A stretch of DNA of 6,033 nucleotides from Oscillospiraceae bacterium (GTDB taxonomy: Bacteria > Bacillota > Clostridia > Oscillospirales > Oscillospiraceae), in the NCBI GenBank assembly GCA_017539635.1, contig JAFYCQ010000016.1, positions 1-6,033 on the forward strand. The letters run 5' to 3'. This document shows, piece after piece, positions 1-5,175 of the stretch. Numbering within the stretch: the stretch's first letter is position 1; every line of letters begins with the position of its first letter. Made by a program: the position numbers and the translations under genes. The notes beneath the pieces were generated by a model, which had not been told where the DNA came from, searched no databases, and saw only the letters and a program-made list of their open reading frames with translations.

Positions 1-284
1 GCCCCACGATAATGATGAAATTTGTCTGCGTCGCCACAAAGCCCTACGGAGTTAAGACCGTGGTCTCTCTGAATCCCATTATGATAGACGGCACCGGCAT
101 GTGCGGCGGCTGCCGCGTCACCGTGGGAGGCGTCACAAAGTTCGCCTGCGTGGACGGCCCGGAGTTTGACGGCCATCTGGTGGACTGGGACGAGCTTATT
201 AAGCGCAACAGCTTTTACAAAGAGGATGAAAAACGCGCCATGGAGCACGTTTGTCATCTGACGGGAGGTGTGAGGCATGGCTAA
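1..284 (+). CDS. nfnA: NfnA, ferredoxin:NADP+ oxidoreductase small subunit (C-terminal part, 5' end outside window)
   Basis: This is the C-terminal end of the small, FAD- and [2Fe-2S]-carrying subunit of the NADH-dependent reduced ferredoxin:NADP+ oxidoreductase, a cytoplasmic flavin-based electron-bifurcating enzyme. The family is also annotated as sulfide dehydrogenase subunit beta or dihydroorotate dehydrogenase electron-transfer subunit. The frame is open to the left edge (first full codon at 3-5), and the ATG at 12 lies inside conserved sequence, so it is not taken as the start. The segment with KPYGVKT, then SLNPIMIDGTGMCGGC (about 69-113), then FACVDGPEFDGH, is the family's cluster-binding end. 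The visible ligand candidates are Asp at 87-89 and Cys at 102-104, 111-113 and 147-149. About 94 residues of an expected 280 or so are present. The gene ends at the TAA at 282-284 and overlaps nfnB by 8 bases, as expected for two subunits made together. PyrK is a related alternative, but the nfnB partner argues against it. Confidence 0.9.
   Translation, partial: PTIMMKFVCVATKPYGVKTVVSLNPIMIDGTGMCGGCRVTVGGVTKFACVDGPEFDGHLVDWDELIKRNSFYKEDEKRAMEHVCHLTGGVRHG
263..270 (+). promoter_or_regulatory. Ribosome binding site of nfnB
   Basis: GGGAGGTG lies 6 bases before the ATG at 277, inside the last codons of nfnA. It decides for this start over the in-frame ATG at 286, which would be 15 bases away. 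Its position within the upstream gene suggests translational coupling of the two subunits. Confidence 0.75.
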
Positions 285-1668
285 TATGTCACCCAAGCAG
301 ATAGAGGCGCCTGAGCAGGATCCCAAGGTAAGGATCGGCAATTTTGATGAGGTTTGCCTCGGCTACACCCCGGAAATGGCAGTGGAGGAGGCGTCCCGAT
401 GCCTCAACTGCCCCACGAGGCCCTGTACCACCGGCTGCCCCGTAAATGTCCGCATACCGGATTTTATCGCAAAGGTCGCTGCCGGAGAGTTTGACGAGGC
501 GTATAAGATAATCGTATCCACCAACAATCTCCCCGCCATATGCGGCCGCGTCTGCCCCCAGGAGACCCAGTGCGAGGCAAGGTGCGTCCGGGGCAAAAAC
601 GGAGAACCTGTGGCTATCGGCAAGCTGGAACGGTTTGCCTCTGACTGGCACGCAAAGAACGGCCATGCCGAGGGTCATGCTCCCGCGCCGGAGTGCAACG
701 GCCACAAGGTGGCTATTGTGGGCTCCGGCCCTGCCGGTCTTGCCTGCGCGGCCGACCTCGCCAGAGGCGGCTTCGACGTGACCATGTTTGAGGCCTCCCA
801 CAAGCCCGGAGGCGTGCTGGTCTATGGAATACCGGAGTTCAGACTCCCGAAGAGCATTGTGGACGGGGAAATAAAAAAGCTGGCTCATTTCGGAGTCAAG
901 CTGGTGAAAAACGCCGTCATCGGCAGAGCCATGTCCGTGGACGACCTCTTTGAGGAGGGGTTTGAGGCCGTGTTTATCGGCTCGGGAGCAGGCCTGCCCC
1001 AGTTCCTACATATCCCCGGCGAGCAGCTCACCGGCGTTTACACGGCAAACGAGTATCTCACCCGCATAAACCTCATGAAGGCTTACAGGCCGGAGTATGA
1101 CACACCCATAGCCCTGGCACGCAGGGTGGCAGTTGTCGGCGGAGGAAATGTGGCGATGGACGCCGCCCGCTGCGCAAAGCGGATGGGAGCGGAGGAGGTC
1201 TATATAGTTTACCGCCGCAGCATGGATGAGCTGCCCGCAAGAGCGGAGGAGGTAAACAACGCCCAGGAGGAGGGCATCATCTTCCACCTGCTGACCAACC
1301 CCGTGGGGATAGAAGGTGACGAAAACGGAAAAGTCACCGGCCTTAAATGCGTCGAAATGGAGCTTGGAGAGCCGGACGCTTCCGGACGCCGCAGGCCCAT
1401 CGAGAAGCCGGACTCCGATTTCGTCCTGCCGGTGGACGCCGTTATAATCGCCATCGGCACCACTCCGAATCCGCTTATTGAGATGACTACCGACGGCCTT
1501 GAGGTAAACCGTAAGGGCTGCATAGTGACGGACGAAAAGGGCGCCACTACAAGGAAGGGCGTTTTCGCCGGAGGCGACGCCGTGACCGGCTCCGCCACAG
1601 TCATACTCGCCATGGGCGCCGGCAGAAGTGCCGCCGCTGCGATAAAGGAATATTTAGAAAACAAATAA
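277..1668 (+). CDS. nfnB: NfnB, ferredoxin:NADP+ oxidoreductase large subunit (GltD/GltA-like)
   Basis: This is the large subunit of the bifurcating NADH-dependent reduced ferredoxin:NADP+ oxidoreductase. In the family it carries the bifurcating FAD, two [4Fe-4S] clusters and the NADP(H) site, and couples NADH and ferredoxin oxidation to NADPH formation. It is often annotated as glutamate synthase (NADPH) small chain GltA or as SudA. At 463 residues it is complete and of usual length. An N-terminal cluster domain holds two Cys groups: C42-x2-C45-x4-C50-x3-C54 and C89-x3-C93-x5-C99-x3-C103. The FAD-binding GSGPAG follows at 149-154, the second Rossmann motif GGGNVA at 288-293 (NADP(H) side), and the flavin-contacting GGD at 432-434, typical of this disulfide-reductase-like fold. 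No glutamate synthase large chain is visible here, and the nfnA gene upstream favours NfnB over GltD. The gene is followed after 15 bases by an intrinsic terminator stem. Confidence 0.92.
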   Translation: MANMSPKQIEAPEQDPKVRIGNFDEVCLGYTPEMAVEEASRCLNCPTRPCTTGCPVNVRIPDFIAKVAAGEFDEAYKIIVSTNNLPAICGRVCPQETQCEARCVRGKNGEPVAIGKLERFASDWHAKNGHAEGHAPAPECNGHKVAIVGSGPAGLACAADLARGGFDVTMFEASHKPGGVLVYGIPEFRLPKSIVDGEIKKLAHFGVKLVKNAVIGRAMSVDDLFEEGFEAVFIGSGAGLPQFLHIPGEQLTGVYTANEYLTRINLMKAYRPEYDTPIALARRVAVVGGGNVAMDAARCAKRMGAEEVYIVYRRSMDELPARAEEVNNAQEEGIIFHLLTNPVGIEGDENGKVTGLKCVEMELGEPDASGRRRPIEKPDSDFVLPVDAVIIAIGTTPNPLIEMTTDGLEVNRKGCIVTDEKGATTRKGVFAGGDAVTGSATVILAMGAGRSAAAAIKEYLENK

Positions 1669-1676
1669 AAGGGTAT

Positions 1677-1717
1677 AAAAAAGCCGGGGCTGTGATGATT
1701 CACAGCCCCGGTTTTTT
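1677..1717. terminator. Bidirectional intrinsic terminator between convergent nfnB and lipoprotein operon
   Basis: A perfect 12-bp stem pairs 1684-1695 (CCGGGGCTGTGA) with 1700-1711, closed by a 4-base TGAT loop. On the + strand it is followed by six T (1712-1717). On the - strand the six A at 1677-1682 become six T after the same stem. It lies 15 bases after the nfnB stop and 16 bases after the stop of the leftward lipoprotein gene, so it can serve both transcripts. Confidence 0.92.
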
Positions 1718-1727
1718 GCATCAAAAA

Positions 1728-2795
1728 TTAAATCTCAAACAGCTCTAACGATCCGTCCATTCCGCTTATTCCCACGGCAAAGCACTTTGTCGTGCCGTCG
1801 ATATCTACATAGGACACGGCGTTGTTGGGTATGTCGCCGTAGAAGGAGAGGTCCACGGCTATGGGCTCTTCCCGGGTGAAAGTTCCGGCGTTTTCCCGTT
1901 CTGTAGTCTTATACTCGGTGGTGCCGTCATCCCGGCCCTCAATCTGAAGGACGAGGATCTTGAAGTCCGTGACCGTGCGGTCAGTGAAGAACACCACCGT
2001 TACGGCGTCCTCGTCGGCCTGCATTTCCACGGTCCGCATCCCCGGAATGCTGCTGCCGAGATCCGAGGCGAACATGGCCTCGATTGAGGCGTTATCGGGA
2101 ATATATTCCATGCTGTTTTCCATTTCGAGCCAGAGCGTTGCGTCGTGGTCCGGCATTTCAAAGGAGATGACGAAACCCCGGCTCTCCTCGTAGCTGAAAC
2201 GGACGGGCTCGTCGTCCAGATAGAAGCTGTAATCGGTGTCAGTGGCGATCAGATCGTAATAAACTTCCACCTTTTCGCCGGGGGCGTAGTAGTCTTTAGC
2301 GTTTTCGTAATACTCCTTCTGGCCGTCATAGTCCAGGCGGTATTTGCCCTCCGGACGCTCCGGCTCCTCGAGCAGTTTCAGAGTGACGTTCAGGTCACTG
2401 TCAACGCTGACTTTATAAACCTCGTCGAAGTTTTCGGCTATGGGGGAGCGGGCGGACACCGTGGCGGTGGTCTCGCCCTCCTTTTTTCCCTTGAAGTTGA
2501 TTATAACGTCGTAGCCTGACCCGGTCATTTCGTCGTGGTCCGGATTGTAATATGCCCGGGAGGATGTGACATCCACTATCTCCGGGTCGTCGATTTTTAC
2601 GGTGTACTCCGGCCCGCCGCCGTCAAAGGATGAAAAAACGAGCTTTACTTCGTTTGCCTCCGGCTGCGGTGCCGGAACGGGCGCGGGGACAGGGTCTGCC
2701 GGAGCGGGATCCGGTGACGGGGAGGGGGCAGGGGTATTTGTGCAGGCAGTCAGCAGCAGAGCCGACACCACAAAGGGCAATAGTTTTTTAAACAT
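1728..2795 (-). CDS. Putative surface lipoprotein, 355 aa, function unknown
   Basis: I do not recognise a characterised family over the whole protein. The N-terminus has two Lys, a hydrophobic stretch (5-15) and the lipobox LTAC with Cys18 as the predicted lipidated residue, so the protein should be anchored to the outer face of the membrane. Residues 19-47 are a Pro/Ala-rich tether. Residues about 48-140 look like a beta-sandwich of bacterial Ig-like type: DPEIVDVTS near 70-78 is followed by a Lys/Gly turn and TTATVSA near 109-115. Residues about 150-228 form a second module (APGEKVEVYYD, then FYLDDEPV, then FEMPDHDATLW at 212-222) that resembles small beta-rich repeat modules of clostridial surface proteins. 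Residues 229-355 are a third unassigned part. It is acidic overall. The gene is second in an operon, 9 bases after the 740-aa lipoprotein, and AGGAGG lies 4 bases before the ATG. The coding region is certain; the domain readings are inference. Confidence 0.88.
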   Translation of the reverse strand: MFKKLLPFVVSALLLTACTNTPAPSPSPDPAPADPVPAPVPAPQPEANEVKLVFSSFDGGGPEYTVKIDDPEIVDVTSSRAYYNPDHDEMTGSGYDVIINFKGKKEGETTATVSARSPIAENFDEVYKVSVDSDLNVTLKLLEEPERPEGKYRLDYDGQKEYYENAKDYYAPGEKVEVYYDLIATDTDYSFYLDDEPVRFSYEESRGFVISFEMPDHDATLWLEMENSMEYIPDNASIEAMFASDLGSSIPGMRTVEMQADEDAVTVVFFTDRTVTDFKILVLQIEGRDDGTTEYKTTERENAGTFTREEPIAVDLSFYGDIPNNAVSYVDIDGTTKCFAVGISGMDGSLELFEI

Positions 2796-2799
2796 ATTT

Positions 2800-2805
2800 C
2801 CTCCT
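2800..2805 (-). promoter_or_regulatory. Ribosome binding site of the 355-aa lipoprotein gene
   Basis: On the - strand a perfect AGGAGG lies 4 bases before the ATG. Its first base is the last base of the upstream gene's TAA stop (2805-2807). A ribosome finishing the upstream gene would therefore cover this site, which fits reinitiation or coupled translation. Confidence 0.85.
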
Positions 2806-5027
2806 TACTGAAGGCCGGTAAAGTCGGCAAGAAGCTCCGGCTCCGGCAACTCTACCTCTTTAAGGATGGATGCTGTTTCCTCATATTCCTCACCGGTGAT
2901 CTCGTTGCCCCATTCCCATGCCCAGACGGGGATATCGCCTGAGGTGAGATAAATGTTCTCTATCTCCTCCATGGAGCCCACGCCGGTGAATACGTAGCAC
3001 TGGACGTTCTCCGGTTCGTCGGTGGTGGGGGTGTATGTCTTCTCATACATGGGGAAGGCGTGGCCGGTGACATCGTTAATGCGGTAAATGGTCTCCTGGG
3101 CGGAGGACATGGTGCCCCATATCTCGTGGAGGTACCCTTCCTCGCAGATGTAAACGTCGCCCCGGTAGGGACAGCCGTAGGAGTACACCGCCTCGATGCC
3201 GTTGTAGGAGTAAATGTCCTTAACGTAGCCGTAGAGGGATATGATCAGCTCCGGTATGCCGTTGCCGTCGATATCGTAGAGCGTGTAGCCCACGGCGTCA
3301 TCGGCGGTGCCTGTCGGCCAGCCGGACTGCATGAGCTCGCTCCAGAAGCCCATATCATCCAGCTCCTCTTCGCTGTAGCCCTGGGTCTGGGCTTCAAGAT
3401 ACTTGTTGAGCACCTGGGTGTAGGCCGCCATGGCGTCATCGTAGCTTACGCCGCCGCCGGCATTGAGCATGTAGCTCTTATCGCCGAAATAGGCCTCATA
3501 GGCGAAGACCACCTCGGCGTTGTCGTTCAGGTACAGCCACATAAGGGGCATTTTGCCGCTTGCGGAGAGCTTTGTCATGAGCTCCTCATGCCAGTATTGG
3601 TGATTGTAGGCGGTGCAGCCGTTCTCCAGCATGTAGATGGGAGCGCTGTCGGGGATGGGGTAGGTGAGGAAGCTGACTTCGCCGCTGAAAATGCCGTAGC
3701 CGTCCTTGAGCTCTTCGGCAGTCACTTCGTATTCCTGGAGAGCGGCCTCGTCGTAATCATGGACGATCTCCGCCTGGTCGGCGAAGAAGGCGGTTTCGTC
3801 GCCCTCTGCCGGCTGGCAGTAGGCCAGGATCACGCTGACAACGTCACCATTCTGCCCGGCGGAGGAAAGGGCGTCCTTTTCCGTCCAGGGCAACTGGGCA
3901 AGGGTCAGGGAGGAGAGGTACATTAGACCGACGTCTCCCTCCAGAAGCTCGTCGTACTGGCTGCGGGAAATGGAGTAAACATAGGTGAACCTGTCCATGT
4001 GTATCATCCTGGCGGAGCAGAAGCGGGTGCCCTCATTGGCGCCGGTGGTCCAGGTGGCCAGGACGCTGGGCTCGTAGCCGTCGATGTTCAGCAGCTTTTC
4101 GGAGGCGGAGCACTCGCCGTACCAGTATGCAAGATTGCTTACGTTGAGATCGCCGGAAACTCTGGCGACGCAGGCGTCCACAAAGGCTCCCGTCTCTTCC
4201 GTGATGTCCGGGTCGTCGGGGGCATAGACGCAGAGATTCGTTATCTCGATGAGTCCCGCATCGTCCATGTCAACGCAGAGGTAGCTGCCGTCCTCTTCGT
4301 TATAGTCCAGCGTTTTGTTTTTAAGTCCGGGGAAGCCGGCGTCGTTGGTCAATAAAATGTCGGTCGAGAGCATACTTCTGGAGGAAAAGCCGTACTCGCC
4401 CACGGGGTTGAAGATGCCGGCGAAAGGCAGCTCCTCGGGTATGTCCTCACCATAGCCGTAAAAAGCCGTCATGCTGATCCATTCCATGTAGCTCTCCGGC
4501 AGGTCGGCGGTCTTCATTCCCGGCAGGTAGAAGTACACCGTGTCAGTATCCTCAAGACCGTAGGCGCTGGAGTAGATTATCCTCTGGCCTTTTTCGATGA
4601 CCTCGGTGTCCGGTTCCTCCGAGTATTCAAGAGAGGAAATCTTTGCCTCCCAGGAGCCGTCCGGCAGCTCCTTCGGGTCTGAGAAAGCGCCGGTGAACTT
4701 ACAGAGGTATAAAGTGCCCTTTTCGGAGTAGCCGGGGCCGGTAGAGCCCATGTCTGAGTCGTGGAAGACGCCGTAGAAGGAGCCGTCGGGCTCGATGTTG
4801 AGCCAGGTGTCCCAGCCTCCGGCGCCGCTGGAAAATACGAAGCTCCAATCGGCGAGAGTCTCAAAAACCGAGGGTTCCGGCTCCTCGGGGATCACCTCGG
4901 GAGCTCTGGTCTCCTGGGGCGCTTCCGGCTCCGGCTCCGGGGCACGGCTGCCTCCGCAGGCGGCTAAGGAAAGCGCCAGCACGAGCGCCAGCAGTATTGC
5001 CAGGATACGCCTTAAAGCGGTGTTCAT
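2805..5027 (-). CDS. Putative large surface lipoprotein, 740 aa, with C-terminal DxDGNG calcium-loop-like motif
   Basis: The function is not known to me. The N-terminus has Arg6-Arg7, a long hydrophobic Ala/Leu core and the lipobox LAAC with Cys24, predicting export and lipid anchoring. A Pro/Glu-rich tether follows (28-53). Residues about 58-184 form a first module with FVFSSGAGGW (63-72), a WEAKI-type strand and YLPGM (167-171), ending near EWIS. Residues about 185-525 are a long unassigned, Tyr-rich acidic region. Residues about 529-740 form a C-terminal module with the loop D585-I-D587-G-N589-G followed by PELII, resembling the calcium-binding loops of FG-GAP/VCBS repeats. One copy is seen, so no propeller is claimed. 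Besides Cys24 there are 11 further Cys. The start at 5027 is supported by GAGGAGGT 8 bases upstream, and by the signal peptide beginning at that Met. It is first in an operon with the 355-aa lipoprotein, downstream of a good promoter. A sensory, binding or scaffold role is possible, but the neighbours do not decide it. Confidence 0.88.
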   Translation of the reverse strand: MNTALRRILAILLALVLALSLAACGGSRAPEPEPEAPQETRAPEVIPEEPEPSVFETLADWSFVFSSGAGGWDTWLNIEPDGSFYGVFHDSDMGSTGPGYSEKGTLYLCKFTGAFSDPKELPDGSWEAKISSLEYSEEPDTEVIEKGQRIIYSSAYGLEDTDTVYFYLPGMKTADLPESYMEWISMTAFYGYGEDIPEELPFAGIFNPVGEYGFSSRSMLSTDILLTNDAGFPGLKNKTLDYNEEDGSYLCVDMDDAGLIEITNLCVYAPDDPDITEETGAFVDACVARVSGDLNVSNLAYWYGECSASEKLLNIDGYEPSVLATWTTGANEGTRFCSARMIHMDRFTYVYSISRSQYDELLEGDVGLMYLSSLTLAQLPWTEKDALSSAGQNGDVVSVILAYCQPAEGDETAFFADQAEIVHDYDEAALQEYEVTAEELKDGYGIFSGEVSFLTYPIPDSAPIYMLENGCTAYNHQYWHEELMTKLSASGKMPLMWLYLNDNAEVVFAYEAYFGDKSYMLNAGGGVSYDDAMAAYTQVLNKYLEAQTQGYSEEELDDMGFWSELMQSGWPTGTADDAVGYTLYDIDGNGIPELIISLYGYVKDIYSYNGIEAVYSYGCPYRGDVYICEEGYLHEIWGTMSSAQETIYRINDVTGHAFPMYEKTYTPTTDEPENVQCYVFTGVGSMEEIENIYLTSGDIPVWAWEWGNEITGEEYEETASILKEVELPEPELLADFTGLQ

Positions 5028-5035
5028 ATGTTCTT

Positions 5036-5043
5036 ACCTCCTC
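5036..5043 (-). promoter_or_regulatory. Ribosome binding site of the 740-aa lipoprotein gene
   Basis: On the - strand GAGGAGGT is followed by 8 bases and then the ATG at 5027. It is a strong Shine-Dalgarno match and fixes the start of the gene. Confidence 0.85.
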
Positions 5044-5063
5044 GATAAGGTCATTTCATGTCA

Positions 5064-5092
5064 ATTATAAGGCTTTTTTCACCTGTTTACAA
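5064..5092 (-). promoter_or_regulatory. Predicted sigma-A-type promoter of the lipoprotein operon
   Basis: Read on the - strand, TTGTAA (5087-5092, four of six matches to TTGACA) is followed by a 17-base spacer and a perfect TATAAT (5064-5069). The expected transcription start is near 5057, giving a leader of roughly 30 bases that contains the ribosome binding site. No clear operator or inverted repeat overlaps it. The -35 box lies just beyond the T-tract of the upstream phosphofructokinase terminator, so the operon appears to be independently transcribed. Confidence 0.75.
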
Positions 5093-5094
5093 CA

Positions 5095-5138
5095 TTAAAA
5101 ATAAAAAGGCGCATGGACGGTATGAGCCGCCCATGCGC
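5095..5138 (-). terminator. Intrinsic terminator of the phosphofructokinase gene
   Basis: The stem pairs 5109-5116 (GCGCATGG) with 5131-5138 (CCATGCGC), 8 bp perfect. It is extended after one A/C mismatch by 3 bp (5118-5120 with 5127-5129) around a 6-base loop. On the - strand it is followed by CC and then T5-A-T5 (about 5097-5107). It begins 37 bases after the stop of the leftward phosphofructokinase gene. Together with the lipoprotein promoter and ribosome binding site it accounts for most of the 148-base gap between the two genes. Confidence 0.88.
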
Positions 5139-5175
5139 ACAAAGGGAAAGCACCGGAACTAAACTGCGTATTCCC

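Noticed and set aside
289..888. A 199-codon open frame on the - strand inside nfnB
   Set aside because: It lies fully antisense to highly conserved nfnB sequence and shows no recognisable protein features.
277..1668. Annotation as the small chain of glutamate synthase
   Set aside because: The sequence family fits either name, but the directly overlapping nfnA gene and absence of a large glutamate synthase chain in view favour NfnB.
2145..2519. A hydrophobic-looking 124-codon frame on the + strand opposite the 355-aa lipoprotein gene
   Set aside because: Its hydrophobic runs arise from complementing Glu/Asp/Lys-rich codons of the real gene, and it has no supporting upstream signals.
3060..3926. 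A 288-codon open frame on the + strand opposite the 740-aa lipoprotein gene
   Set aside because: The translation is low-complexity Val/Gly/Ala-rich, has no ribosome binding site that I could support, and lies fully antisense to a gene with signal peptide, promoter and ribosome binding site. It is a shadow of GC-rich codons.
5059..5064. A perfect TTGACA on the - strand as a second -35 box
   Set aside because: It overlaps the TATAAT box, and no -10-like sequence lies 16-18 bases downstream, where the ribosome binding site begins.
5028..5175. Possible riboswitch or small RNA in the longest intergenic gap
   Set aside because: The only strong structure is the simple terminator hairpin. The predicted leader of the lipoprotein operon is about 30 bases, too short for an aptamer.
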